From positions 2,497,526 through 2,561,525 of the forward strand of contig JAKCFJ010000001.1 of NCBI GenBank assembly GCA_025041175.1: 64,000 nucleotides of DNA. The letters run 5' to 3'. This DNA is from Halobacteriales archaeon YIM A00010 (GTDB lineage Archaea; Halobacteriota; Halobacteria; Halobacteriales; Haloarculaceae). The notes under the pieces were generated by a model that searched no databases, was not told the origin of the DNA, and saw only the letters and a program-made list of their open reading frames with translations. Position 1 is the first letter of the stretch. Every line of letters begins with the position of its first letter. Position numbers and translations under genes: made by a program. This document shows, piece by piece, positions 36,306-44,754 of this stretch.

Positions 36306-37478
36306 ATGCTCGACTACGTGGATTTGGCGGACGATCTCTCAGCAGAGGAGCGGATGATCCGCGACACGGCGCGGGAGTTCGTGGACGATACACTCGACTC
36401 GGAGATCGGCGACCACTGGATCGAGGGGACGTTCCCGACCGAACTCATCCCCGAGATGGGCGAGCTTGGCTTTTACGCACCCAATCTGGAGGGCTACGGT
36501 CTTCCCGGTGTGAGCGAAACGGCCTACGGGCTGTTGATGGCCGAACTCGAAGCCTGCGATTCGGGGCTGCGGTCGATGGCAAGCGTTCAGGGCGCGCTCG
36601 TGATGTACCCGATCCACGCCTTCGGATCCGAGGCCCAGAAAGACGAGTGGTTAGAGCCGCTTGGCGCCGGCGAGGCGGTCGGCTGTTTCGGGCTGACGGA
36701 ACCACAGCAAGGCTCGAACCCCTCGGGAATGGAAACCACCGCGGTTCCCGACGAGGACGGCTACCGCCTGAACGGCTCGAAAACGTGGATCACCAACGCC
36801 CCGATCGCTGACGTGGCGCTCGTCTGGGCGCGCGTGAAGGAGGACGACGGCTCCGAGCCGGGACCGATCCGGGGCTTTCTGGTCGAGAGCGACCGCGACG
36901 GCGTCACCACGAACGAGATCAAAGAGAAGCTCTCGTTGCGAGCGTCCATCACTGGCGAGATCGGGCTGAACGACGTTCGCGTTCCCGAGGCGAACGTGCT
37001 GCCGGGCGTCGAGGGAATGAAGGGACCGCTCTCCTGTCTGACACAGGCGCGGTACGGCATCGCGTGGGGCACCGTCGGCGCGGCGCGGGACTGTTTCGAA
37101 ACCGCGCGTCAGTACGCGCTCGACCGGGAGCAGTTCGGCGGGCCGATCGCGCGGTTCCAACTCCAACAGGAGAAGCTCGCGGAGATGGCGACCCAGATCA
37201 CGCTCGCCCAACTGCTCGCCCACCGACTGGCCGATCTCAAAGAGCGCGGCGACCTCCGGCCACAACAGGTTTCGATGGCAAAGCGCAACAACGTGCGCAT
37301 GGCCCGCGACCAATCACGGATCGCCCGAGAAATCCTCGGCGGCAACGGCATCACCGCCGACTACTCGCCCATGCGCCACCTCACGAACATGGAAACCGTC
37401 TACACGTACGAGGGCACCCACGACATCCACTCGCTCATCCTCGGACAGGACTTGACCGGCCTCGCGGCGTTCGAATGA
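36306..37478 (+). CDS. acyl-CoA dehydrogenase (glutaryl-CoA dehydrogenase-like)
   Basis: 390 residues from the ATG giving MLDYVDLADDLSAEE. N-terminal helical domain, then the FAD-contact motif CFGLTEPQQGSNP (about 124-136) and WITNAPIADVALVWA (about 160-174), and a C-terminal helical domain with the catalytic glutamate region METVYTYEGTHDIH (about 363-376) matching glutaryl-CoA dehydrogenase. Cytoplasmic flavoenzyme oxidising an acyl-CoA and passing electrons to ETF. Likely works with the synthetase upstream. Confidence 0.94.
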   Translation: MLDYVDLADDLSAEERMIRDTAREFVDDTLDSEIGDHWIEGTFPTELIPEMGELGFYAPNLEGYGLPGVSETAYGLLMAELEACDSGLRSMASVQGALVMYPIHAFGSEAQKDEWLEPLGAGEAVGCFGLTEPQQGSNPSGMETTAVPDEDGYRLNGSKTWITNAPIADVALVWARVKEDDGSEPGPIRGFLVESDRDGVTTNEIKEKLSLRASITGEIGLNDVRVPEANVLPGVEGMKGPLSCLTQARYGIAWGTVGAARDCFETARQYALDREQFGGPIARFQLQQEKLAEMATQITLAQLLAHRLADLKERGDLRPQQVSMAKRNNVRMARDQSRIAREILGGNGITADYSPMRHLTNMETVYTYEGTHDIHSLILGQDLTGLAAFE

Positions 37479-37502
37479 CGGCTGCTATTTATTGATATTT
37501 AA

Positions 37503-37886
37503 TCACTTCAGCGATTCGACCGGGGGTTCGGCGCTACAGACCCGTCCGAACCACGCTCGGTTGTCTGCGACCCACTCGTACAGCCGCTCGCGGAGCCTCG
37601 CGTAGCCCGGAATCCGATCGAGCACCCCGAACGGCCGCCGTAGATCGGGATAGGCGCGGATCAAGGCCTGTTCGACGGCCTCGCCGCAGGAGTAGACCCC
37701 GGCGTCGGTGAGCAGGTGGGTGCAGTCAGTGAAGTCGGCCGGCAGCCGTGCGTGTTGCTCCGGCGTCAGGTTGGCGAACCCGACGGTGTCGAACGCTCCA
37801 CGGCGGACGATCCACTCCGCACACCACGTGCAAAATCCACAGTCGTCGTCGTAGACGACCACAGGACGATCGCCGGTCATAGTCAC
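37503..37886 (-). CDS. DCC-family thiol-disulfide oxidoreductase-like protein (DUF393)
   Basis: 127 residues. The start VVVYDDDCGFCTWCAEW (about 9-25) contains the DxxCxxC motif that names the DCC family (thioredoxin-like fold). LLTDAGVYSCGEA follows near residue 60 and a helical C-terminal part with GYARLRERLYEWVADNR near 97-113. Its ATG overlaps the stop of the cupin gene upstream (ATGA), so both are translated from one mRNA. Redox role inferred. Confidence 0.85.
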   Translation of the reverse strand: MTMTGDRPVVVYDDDCGFCTWCAEWIVRRGAFDTVGFANLTPEQHARLPADFTDCTHLLTDAGVYSCGEAVEQALIRAYPDLRRPFGVLDRIPGYARLRERLYEWVADNRAWFGRVCSAEPPVESLK

Positions 37887-38344
37887 GTGAACCGGCCGGT
37901 TTCTGTGTCACAGTTCTCACAGAGCGTGCGGAGGGCATCGTCGGCCGGCTCGATGCGCTGTGGCGTTCGTTCTCCACAGTCGGGACAGTCCCGACGGATC
38001 TCCGTTTCGCCCGGCTCCGCCGGACCGCCGAGTGCTACCGCTATGACGCGGTCGTCGCTGTGGTTCGTCCCCTGCTGGAACTCGCCGGATTCGAACCGAA
38101 TCGCCTCACCGGTCCCGACAGCCACGTCGCCCGCTTCGGTCTCGAAGGTGACTGTCCCCGACTGGATGTAAAACACCTCCTCCTGTTCCGTATGCCGGTG
38201 GTAACCGAACGCGAAGCTCTCTCCCGGCGCGAGTTCGTAGTAGTTGATCGCCATCTCCATCGTCCCGAGCGCCCGGCCGAGTGGCCGTTTGATCGACGCT
38301 GGTCCCATCCAGTCCTCGACCGCATCGATTCGGACGTGCTCCAT
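37883..38344 (-). CDS. cupin-domain protein with C-terminal zinc ribbon
   Basis: 153 residues. A cupin barrel (about 35-110) has the metal-binding GYHRHTEQEEVFYIQSG motif (about 47-63), and a small C-terminal zinc ribbon has CPDCGER (about 119-125) and CENCDTE (about 141-147). Cupin enzymes or sensors bind a small ligand through the metal; the ribbon is an unusual addition. Coupled to the downstream DCC-family gene, which suggests a joint redox or small-molecule role. Confidence 0.85.
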   Translation of the reverse strand: MEHVRIDAVEDWMGPASIKRPLGRALGTMEMAINYYELAPGESFAFGYHRHTEQEEVFYIQSGTVTFETEAGDVAVGTGEAIRFESGEFQQGTNHSDDRVIAVALGGPAEPGETEIRRDCPDCGERTPQRIEPADDALRTLCENCDTETGRFT

Positions 38345-38463
38345 GCCAGTGGTTAGGAAGTGTGGTGGTAAAAGTCATGTTCGAGTCACCACAGCCTGCT
38401 GGGCATCGTCCTCCCGGGTGGTCCCGTCGGTGTGGATCTACAGAACTACAAGGAGAGTGCCTC

Positions 38464-38531
38464 GGGGTCGCGCAAATCGCGTAGCGATTTGCTGGATACG
38501 GGAAATCGAAGATTTCCCTTGACTTGACCCC
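38464..38531. repeat. double-hairpin unit at the tnpA end of the IS605-type element
   Basis: Hairpin 38472-38492 (arm GCAAATCGC, loop GTA) and hairpin 38500-38518 (arm GGGAAATC, loop GAA), linker TGGATAC, enclosed by GGGGTC/GACCCC (38464-38469, 38526-38531). The arms are identical to those of the unit at 48532-48586, in inverted orientation, while the loops differ. Confidence 0.88.
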
Positions 38532-38552
38532 GATGGTGAATCCGACATGAGC

Positions 38553-38969
38553 CTACACGTACTCCGTGCGTTCGATATACTGTTCAATCGTCTCGCTTGA
38601 AACCTCATCTGCCGTTCCGATGTAGTACGATCCCTCCCAGAATCCTCCACTCCATAGAAATTCCTCCAAGTACGCTTCGTGTTGCTTCCACATCTCACGG
38701 GCAGTTATGCTCTTGATCGTCCGCACGATCTCGCTCGGCGCATACCTTGGATGTGCCGACACGAACAGGTGTATGTGATCGGGCGAGATATGGAGTGACT
38801 GTATTTCGTATCCGTAATCGTCGCAGACCTCGCGGAAACTTGTTTCCAGAGACTTCTTGATTGAGTCCAGTATTGCATGGCGATACTTTGGACATCGCAA
38901 ATCGGAGATTTGCGAGCAGTAAATCTTCGATTTACGACACCACACGAAGTGATAGTTGACGTTGTACAC
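38553..38969 (-). CDS. tnpA: IS200-type HUH (Y1) transposase TnpA with an in-frame hairpin insert
   Basis: 138 residues; the GTG start is uncertain because the frame stays open upstream. The HUH motif is SPDHIHLFVS (about 63-72) and the catalytic tyrosine lies in EGSYYIGT (about 113-120). The enzyme cuts and rejoins single-stranded DNA at hairpin-marked ends. Between NYHFVWC and CPKYRHAIL, where relatives read VWCPKYR, there are 15 extra residues encoded by a 45-nt double-hairpin unit (38892-38936). The insert keeps the frame, so the protein may be active. Confidence 0.9.
   Translation of the reverse strand: MYNVNYHFVWCRKSKIYCSQISDLRCPKYRHAILDSIKKSLETSFREVCDDYGYEIQSLHISPDHIHLFVSAHPRYAPSEIVRTIKSITAREMWKQHEAYLEEFLWSGGFWEGSYYIGTADEVSSETIEQYIERTEYV
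38892..38936. repeat. 45-nt double-hairpin insert within tnpA
   Basis: Hairpin 38896-38914 (arm CGCAAATC, loop GGA) and hairpin 38919-38935 (arm GTAAATC, loop TTC) with linker AGCA. In the tnpA sense the insert is flanked by TGT on both sides. Removing it restores the usual VWCPKYR reading. Confidence 0.88.
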
Positions 38970-39049
38970 TGTGTGGTTCGAGTGCTTCTTACTTACATTT
39001 CCACCATCCAGTCGACATTCTTATGTATATCCAAAATATATACCCTAAT

Positions 39050-39205
39050 ATGGGGGAGTACTTTGAGATCGACGGTCAGGAAGTGATCGTCCGAGAGGTC
39101 AAACCCTTCGGGAACAGTGCTCACGTTACTGTTCCCAAACGCTGGCGCGGTGCGGACGTGAAAGTCGTCCGCACCTCACCCCCCGATCCGCAGGACGACC
39201 CATGA
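39050..39205 (+). CDS. DUF2080 transposon-associated protein
   Basis: 51 residues, start MGEYFEIDGQEVIVREVKP, then GNSAHVTVPKRWRGADVKVV. The AbrB-like small protein regularly precedes tnpB in haloarchaeal IS605-family elements. Its stop overlaps the tnpB ATG (ATGA). Possibly a DNA-binding regulator of the element; role unproven. The 50-residue counterpart at 47126 shares the REVKPFG and PKRW.GADVKVVR blocks. Confidence 0.85.
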   Translation: MGEYFEIDGQEVIVREVKPFGNSAHVTVPKRWRGADVKVVRTSPPDPQDDP

Positions 39206-40407
39206 CCGACACAGTAGAACTCACAAAGACGCTTGTCTTTCAGCTTGATATTCAGAGTGACAATGTTGAACTGCTTGAGGAGGCGCGTCTGGAGTGTCGC
39301 CGTGTGTTTAACGAAGTGCTTCGTCTTGACCGCGAAGGCTGGGACTGGGACGATATCGATGACACCGTGACACAGAACGCCGACCTGGTGAACAATACAG
39401 CCCAGCGGATCATCAACAAGGCTTTTGACGCTATCCAAGCCTACTACGACAACGACGATTGGGGACGACCATGGTACAAACACGAATCGTTCCCACTCCG
39501 TATGAACTACGGTGAAGGCTATAACCTCTTTCTCGAAGACGACGAGTCGGTACGGTTTCGCCTCTCCGCGAAACCGTACAAACATGTCAAAGGCGAACTT
39601 CGTGGGAGTCCCGACCAGCACGAGTTGCTCGAACGAGCGATGGAGTCGGATGAGTGGCGGGTCGGAACAGCTGAAGCGCTCGTTCGCAATGGGGGAAACG
39701 AACTTCACGTCACCATCACCCACGAGTCCGCCGAAGTGCGGGAGAAATCCACCGCCGAAACGGTCGTCGGTGTCGATATCAACGAGGACTGTATCGCATT
39801 AGCGGCACTGACCGAATCAGGGATTGAGGACTCTATTGTCATCGACTTTCCCGAGATCAAAGCCCAGCGCCATCGGTATTTCACACGGCGCAAACGGATG
39901 CAACAGGCCGATCAAACGGCGTTCAATGAGCTGTTCCGAACTAAGGAACAGCGGTTCGTGCACGATCAGCTCCACAAGGTTTCCCGGCTTGTAGTGAGGT
40001 GGATACAGCGGTTCGAGCGTCCCATTGTCGTCTTTGAAGACCTCAAAGACATGCGAGACGACATCGAGTACGGGACGCGGATGAACCGCCGCCTCCACTG
40101 CCTGCCATTTGCCCACCTTCGGAAATTCATCACATACAAAGCGGCGTGGTGTGGGATTCCAACCGACGACGTTGATCCAGCGTACACGTCCCAACGGTGT
40201 ACGCGGACGTCATGCGAACACACCGAACGTGCAAACCGGAACAGGAAACGGTTCAAATGCTGTGCGTGTGGTCGCCAAGATCACTCTGATCGTGGCGCTG
40301 GAATCAGCGTGGCGAAAAACTGGTTGTATCGTTCCAACAGAAATGTGCCTGCTCTCAACACGCTCCCACAAGTGCGCAAGTGGAAGCTGCGATGTTCACA
40401 AGAGTGA
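39202..40407 (+). CDS. tnpB: TnpB RNA-guided nuclease, IS605 family
   Basis: 401 residues. N-terminal helical REC/WED region, RuvC I VVGVDINED (about 191-199, catalytic Asp), RuvC II VVFEDLKDM (about 275-283, Glu), zinc finger CTRTSC...CCACG (about 332-357) and RuvC III SDRGAG with the last Asp (about 362). All three catalytic acids are present. Family members are programmable nucleases that keep the transposon at its site, guided by an omega RNA from the right end. Its stop codon lies inside a hairpin (40398-40416), so the C-terminus was probably reshaped by a hairpin unit. Confidence 0.93.
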   Translation: MTDTVELTKTLVFQLDIQSDNVELLEEARLECRRVFNEVLRLDREGWDWDDIDDTVTQNADLVNNTAQRIINKAFDAIQAYYDNDDWGRPWYKHESFPLRMNYGEGYNLFLEDDESVRFRLSAKPYKHVKGELRGSPDQHELLERAMESDEWRVGTAEALVRNGGNELHVTITHESAEVREKSTAETVVGVDINEDCIALAALTESGIEDSIVIDFPEIKAQRHRYFTRRKRMQQADQTAFNELFRTKEQRFVHDQLHKVSRLVVRWIQRFERPIVVFEDLKDMRDDIEYGTRMNRRLHCLPFAHLRKFITYKAAWCGIPTDDVDPAYTSQRCTRTSCEHTERANRNRKRFKCCACGRQDHSDRGAGISVAKNWLYRSNRNVPALNTLPQVRKWKLRCSQE

Positions 40408-40682
40408 AGCTCTTGTACAGCCCGCAAAGTCGCGTAGCGACTTTGAGACGGCAGGGATCGGGGCCGGTGGACGGCCCGACCGTGACCCAAACCACCGCGA
40501 GAGGTCATCATACCGACGGTGGCGCGGGAGTGCTTGAATAATCCACGGGAAGACTGCGAAAAGCTTCGCTTTTCGCGTTGCCAAGGAGCTTCACTCCTTG
40601 AGCATCCCGGGGTCGTCCGAGACGGCTTCGCCGTCTCGTGATGACGAGAGACCTTCGGTCTCTCGAACCACTTAACCCCGGG
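40398..40682. repeat. hairpin-rich right end of the IS605-type element (possible omega-RNA region)
   Basis: Six hairpins: 40398-40416 (arm ACAAGAG), 40425-40445 (CAAAGTCGC, loop GTA), 40556-40576 (GCGAAAAGC, TTC), 40582-40600 (CAAGGAG), 40618-40638 (CGAGACGGC, TTC) and 40645-40665 (CGAGAGACC, TTC). They fall into three pairs, i.e. three double-hairpin units. The outer pair CCCGGGGT/ACCCCGGG encloses the last two. TnpB omega RNAs come from this position in known elements. Confidence 0.85.
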
Positions 40683-40688
40683 CGCAGT

Positions 40689-40853
40689 TCACTCGATGCG
40701 GTTGGTGTTCAACTTCTCCTGAAGCTCTTCGAGCCACCCCTCCGATTGCAGCTCTTCGAACCGAGCGCGGAAGTGCTGCTGGCACAGTCCGACCTTTACA
40801 CCGTCTTTCTCGACGGACATGGCAGCCTCTTCCTCGCAGTAATGACACTGCAT
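40689..40853 (-). CDS. DUF6757-like small zinc protein
   Basis: 54 residues from the ATG giving MQCHYCEEEAAMSVEKDGV. CxxC (about 3-6) and a later CQQHF (about 27-31) make one probable zinc site; the C-terminal half is a charged helix ending KLNTNRIE. Similar small proteins (MQCHYC start, VEKDGVKVGLC core) recur in haloarchaea. Function unknown. Its stop lies 7 nt from the IS end, so the element inserted right behind it. Confidence 0.75.
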   Translation of the reverse strand: MQCHYCEEEAAMSVEKDGVKVGLCQQHFRARFEELQSEGWLEELQEKLNTNRIE

Positions 40854-41183
40854 ACGACTTCTTCGGGACCGAGGATACTGAACGCTACGGCTGTCCGGTG
40901 TCCCCAGCTCCCCGCTCGATCTATTCGCCCACGGAAAATATGACGCCAATCACCATGGCTAATGCGGCCGGTGACTAGTCGATTGGTCAAGGGACCATCC
41001 AGATACGTCCGTCGATCGGTATGGGATGCCATTCCTTTCCCCGTTCGTTCGGTCCCTTGGGGCGGGGATCAATTCGTTCGATGCTAGTTGTGCTACCGAA
41101 CCCGTCGTACACCGTGTCCCTCTCCAATACCAACTATTCGGTGAATTTCGCGTCTACAAGGCTCGCGTCGGGCAGGGAGGACG
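40854..41183. other. intergenic spacer upstream of the DUF6757-like gene
   Basis: 330 nt between aCPSF1 and the small zinc protein gene, both on the minus strand. It should contain the aCPSF1 terminator and the promoter of the small gene. I see no ORF, RNA gene or repeat. Confidence 0.45.
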
Positions 41184-43097
41184 TTAACGGAATCGGAACG
41201 TCTCCAAGTTCTTCGGTGCGAACGTTCTCATATCGAATTTGTGGTACAGCGCCGAGGAGAGGTCCTGCACGGACGACTCATCGCCGTGGACACACAGCAC
41301 CTTCTCGGGGCGGGGGTTCATCGTTCGGACGTAATCGACGAGTCCCTGCCGTCCGGAGTGTCCGGAGAAGCCATCGACGGTTTCGACGGACAGATCCAGC
41401 GACAGCGTGTCCGAGCGCCCGCCACGACCGTTCATCGGGATTTCGTCCCACCCGCTCTGGATGCGTCGACCGAGCGTGCCCTGGGCCTGGTAGCCGACGA
41501 ACACCATCGTGGTGTCCGGATCCGGGCCGAGGTGTTCGAGCCACGACATGATCGGGCCGCCGGTGACCATCCCCGAGGTAGAGAGGATGATACAGGGACC
41601 GCCGTCGGTGACGTCGCGGCGTTCGTCCTCGCCCCCATCGATGTGGTTGAACTGCGGGGAAAGGAACGGATTCTCGTTTTCGTGGAAGATCCGATCGCGC
41701 AGATCGTCGCGGAGATACTCGGGGTAGGTGGTGTGAATGGCCGTCGCCTCCCAGATCATTCCATCGAGGTGGACTGGCATCTCGGGGATCTTCCCCTCAC
41801 GCATCGCCTCCTCGATGACGAGCATGATCTCCTGGGAGCGACCGACCGCAAAGGCCGGGATGAGGATCTTCCCGTCCCGGTCGTACGTCTCTTGGATGAC
41901 TTCCATCAGTTTCTGCTCGGAATCGGCTTGGTCGGTTTGGTAGTCGTTCCGACCGCCGTACGTCGATTCCATGACGAGCGTTTCGACGCGGGGGAACTCG
42001 TTGATAGCGCCGTTGAACAGCCGGGTGTCCTCGTAATGGATGTCGCCCGAAAACGCCACGTTGTACAGCCCGTCACCGATGTGGAAGTGTGAAACCGCGC
42101 TCCCGAGGATGTGGCCGGCGTTGTGCAGCGTGAGCTTCACGTCGGGTGCGATGTCCGTGACGTCGCCGTACTCCAGCGGGATCGTGTGTTTCAGCGCCTC
42201 GCGGACCATCTCGCTTTCGTACGGCGGCGTCCGTCCCTCCTTGGCGGCGACATCGAGGTAATCGAGCGTCAACAGTCCCATCAGATCGCGGGTCGGCTCC
42301 GTGCAGTAAATCGGCCCGTCGTAGCCGTATTTGAACAACAGCGGAATGAGCGCCGAGTGATCGAGGTGGGCGTGAGTGAGCACCACCGCGTCGATGGAGT
42401 TGAGCGGGTTGGCCTCCGGCGCTTGGAGGTAGGGCACCTCGTCCTCTGCACCGGGCTTGTCGCCACAGTCGATGAGGATTCGGGTTTCGGCCGTCGAGAG
42501 AATGAAACTCGCGCGGCCGACCTCACGACAACAGCCCAGCGTGCTGATCCGAACCCACTGCTCGTCAGCGAGCTCCTCGCGGTGGATCTGCCGACCAACG
42601 CGCTCTAAGATCTCCCGTCGCTCTTCGCGCTCCTGTTTCAGGAAGTTTCGGACGTTCGAGACGGTTGCGGATTCGATCGGCGGCGTCCGCACGACTTCGG
42701 GAGTCCATCCGATCTTCTGGGTGATTTCGCGCAGCGTCGATCCGTGGCGACCGATCACCATCCCAGGCTTTTGGGCTTCGATCACGACCTCGCCGGTGTC
42801 GGCGTGGAAGTCGAGATCGGTCACGCCCGCCTCGTCCGGAATGATGGCCCGAATCTGTGCTTCTGCGTCCGTAGGCCGTGCGAGCACGTCGGGATCGGGC
42901 CGGACAGTGATTCGTTTTCGAAGCTTACCCGCAAGCGTCCGAATCAGATCGCCGTTCTGTGCGAACTTCTTCGGATCCCGCGTGTAAATGACGAGTTCGG
43001 GACCCTCGTACGTCACATCAGAAACGGAGATGTCGTTCGGTATCTCGGCTGCAATCTCTGCTTTCAAATCGTCAAGTTGCTTCTCTACCGTGCTCAT
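41184..43097 (-). CDS. beta-CASP ribonuclease aCPSF1 (FttA), transcription termination factor
   Basis: 637 residues, standard length. Two N-terminal KH-type RNA-binding domains (about 1-150; PGMVIGRHGSTLREI near 110-124) are followed by the metallo-beta-lactamase domain with LTHAHLDHS (about 239-247), later ligands in NAGHILGSAV (about 330) and STYGG, and a beta-CASP insertion (about 395-520). It cuts 3' ends of transcripts at U-rich sites and releases archaeal RNA polymerase. Conserved essential archaeal protein. Confidence 0.97.
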   Translation of the reverse strand: MSTVEKQLDDLKAEIAAEIPNDISVSDVTYEGPELVIYTRDPKKFAQNGDLIRTLAGKLRKRITVRPDPDVLARPTDAEAQIRAIIPDEAGVTDLDFHADTGEVVIEAQKPGMVIGRHGSTLREITQKIGWTPEVVRTPPIESATVSNVRNFLKQEREERREILERVGRQIHREELADEQWVRISTLGCCREVGRASFILSTAETRILIDCGDKPGAEDEVPYLQAPEANPLNSIDAVVLTHAHLDHSALIPLLFKYGYDGPIYCTEPTRDLMGLLTLDYLDVAAKEGRTPPYESEMVREALKHTIPLEYGDVTDIAPDVKLTLHNAGHILGSAVSHFHIGDGLYNVAFSGDIHYEDTRLFNGAINEFPRVETLVMESTYGGRNDYQTDQADSEQKLMEVIQETYDRDGKILIPAFAVGRSQEIMLVIEEAMREGKIPEMPVHLDGMIWEATAIHTTYPEYLRDDLRDRIFHENENPFLSPQFNHIDGGEDERRDVTDGGPCIILSTSGMVTGGPIMSWLEHLGPDPDTTMVFVGYQAQGTLGRRIQSGWDEIPMNGRGGRSDTLSLDLSVETVDGFSGHSGRQGLVDYVRTMNPRPEKVLCVHGDESSVQDLSSALYHKFDMRTFAPKNLETFRFR

Positions 43098-43380
43098 AGG
43101 TCACGTAGATAGGCGGGGTTCCAGAGCACACCACACCACATCACTCCACACGATACATCGCCCAACACTGATCCGATCGGACGTGGAACCAGGACTGAAA
43201 TCGAACAACAGGTCATATGTGACATCACGACCGTTCACGACGGCCCGGAAAACCCGCGTTACTCATTCTACTACACGGTCATTATAAAACCCTTCGCAAC
43301 CACGCAGGATATACGCCCCCGCGTCGTAACTCGTTTCAGCCGTTCGTGCATTCGATAAAAGAACGTCAATCCACACAATC

Positions 43381-43851
43381 ATGCGTCTGACGCCGACCCG
43401 TGTTCGAGCGGAGTATGTGTACGTCCGCGACCGTCCGATCGCCTCGTTGATCACTGACGTTCGGGACGCCCTCGGCGAGCAGTTCGGAACGACTGTCGAT
43501 CCGATCAGCGACGAGCAGTACCGCGCGGAGGTCGATGTCGTGTTCGCAGACGGCGACCGCGCCGTGAACGTCGCCGCCCTCGTCGCTATCCTTCGGGACC
43601 TCGACGTCGAGGGCGATTATCCGGGCTTCGTCGTCGACGAACTGCTCGGGCGGGAACTCGCCGCTACGATCGCTGGCGGTCAGCCCCGATCGCTGCTGGC
43701 TGAAGCCACGTTCCACTACGCCGACATCCACCACCACGACGGCGAAACGGCCGGGATCGACGATCTGGATGCCGCACTCGCTGCCGGTTTTCAGACGCGC
43801 CTGCCCGGTTGGGACTGGACCGAAGGGAAATCGCCGTTTGGTGTAGAGTAG
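43381..43851 (+). CDS. uncharacterised conserved haloarchaeal protein
   Basis: 156 residues, not recognised. An alpha/beta protein without membrane segments; the start MRLTPTRVRAEYVYVRDRP is basic, followed by acidic strands (EVDVVFADGD). ATFHYADIHHHDG near residue 117-129 has a histidine cluster that could bind metal, and the end reads TRLPGWDWTEGKSPFG. It lies upstream of carbonic anhydrase on the same strand, 73 nt apart. Codon use and composition look like a real gene. Confidence 0.65.
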   Translation: MRLTPTRVRAEYVYVRDRPIASLITDVRDALGEQFGTTVDPISDEQYRAEVDVVFADGDRAVNVAALVAILRDLDVEGDYPGFVVDELLGRELAATIAGGQPRSLLAEATFHYADIHHHDGETAGIDDLDAALAAGFQTRLPGWDWTEGKSPFGVE

Positions 43852-43924
43852 GTGCAGCTCGGGGCACGTGTGCGTGGTTCGCAACGCGTTTATCGGTCGC
43901 CCGTGTGGTCCGCCGTGTTCAACG

Positions 43925-44608
43925 ATGCCGGATTCAGTGAGCGAGCTGTTACAACGCAACGAGCGCCACGCGCGTCGGTTCGAAAACGAGCGCTTCGAGG
44001 GGGTGCAAGACGGCCAAGCACCGGGAGCCGTCACAGTGTGTTGTTCCGATTCGCGCGTGTTGCAGGACGAAATGTTCGAAAACCGCACGCCGGGAGACAT
44101 CTTCACGGTGGGAGCGATCGGTAACCGGGTGTTCGAGGAGACAGCCGAAGGGCTGGCGGTGTCGGGTGATGTGCTGTATCCGCTTGTCCACGCCGACACG
44201 TCGACGGCCGTCGTGATCGGGCACACCGGCTGTGGGGCCGTGACGGCTACCTACAAGGATATACGAGGAGAAATCGAGGAGCCAGCGGGAATCCGCCACT
44301 GTATTGATCTGTTAAAACGGCGGCTCACCGACGGCGTGGCAGCGCTGCCCGATGGTTTCGAAGAAAGTGAGGCGATCAACCGCCTCGTGGAGTACAACGT
44401 CGACCAACAGGTCGCGTTCCTGCGTGAGAGCGACGACGTACCCGTGGACATCGATGTCGTCGGTGTGGTGTACGACTTCCAGGACGTGTATTCGGACGAG
44501 CGCGGGTTGGTCCACGTTGTCAACGTCGACGGCGTGCGCGATCCTGATCGGATCGAAGAAGAACGGCCCGAACTCGCCGGTCGCGTCCGACGGCTCTGGA
44601 CGTACTGA
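43925..44608 (+). CDS. beta-class carbonic anhydrase
   Basis: 227 residues from the ATG giving MPDSVSELLQRNERH; an in-frame earlier start adds a cysteine-rich stretch that is not family-like. Zinc ligands are in CCSDSRV (CxDxR, about 38-44) and HTGCGAV (HxxC, about 98-104). It interconverts CO2 and bicarbonate. Soluble, no signal peptide. Fits the beta-CA family well. Confidence 0.93.
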   Translation: MPDSVSELLQRNERHARRFENERFEGVQDGQAPGAVTVCCSDSRVLQDEMFENRTPGDIFTVGAIGNRVFEETAEGLAVSGDVLYPLVHADTSTAVVIGHTGCGAVTATYKDIRGEIEEPAGIRHCIDLLKRRLTDGVAALPDGFEESEAINRLVEYNVDQQVAFLRESDDVPVDIDVVGVVYDFQDVYSDERGLVHVVNVDGVRDPDRIEEERPELAGRVRRLWTY

Positions 44609-44754
44609 TCGGCGATTCCTCGGCTCTCGGTGACTATCCGTCGGTACGAAAATCGAATTCACGGCGTCTCCGGTCCGTATCTACGGAGCTGGCCCCGTTA
44701 AAATCTCTATTCATACGATACTTTCCACGTGGGAATCGTCGTACAATCGTACAC

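Larger units (their letters stand above)
38464..40682. mobile_element. IS200/IS605-type element with divergent tnpA and DUF2080-tnpB
   Basis: Contains an HUH transposase gene on the minus strand, a DUF2080 accessory gene and a tnpB gene on the plus strand. The left boundary is placed at the double hairpin after tnpA; the right boundary at a CCCGGGGT/ACCCCGGG inverted pair (40606-40613, 40675-40682) downstream of tnpB. All three proteins look intact, apart from a 45-nt in-frame insert in tnpA. Exact ends would need an empty-site comparison. Confidence 0.8.
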
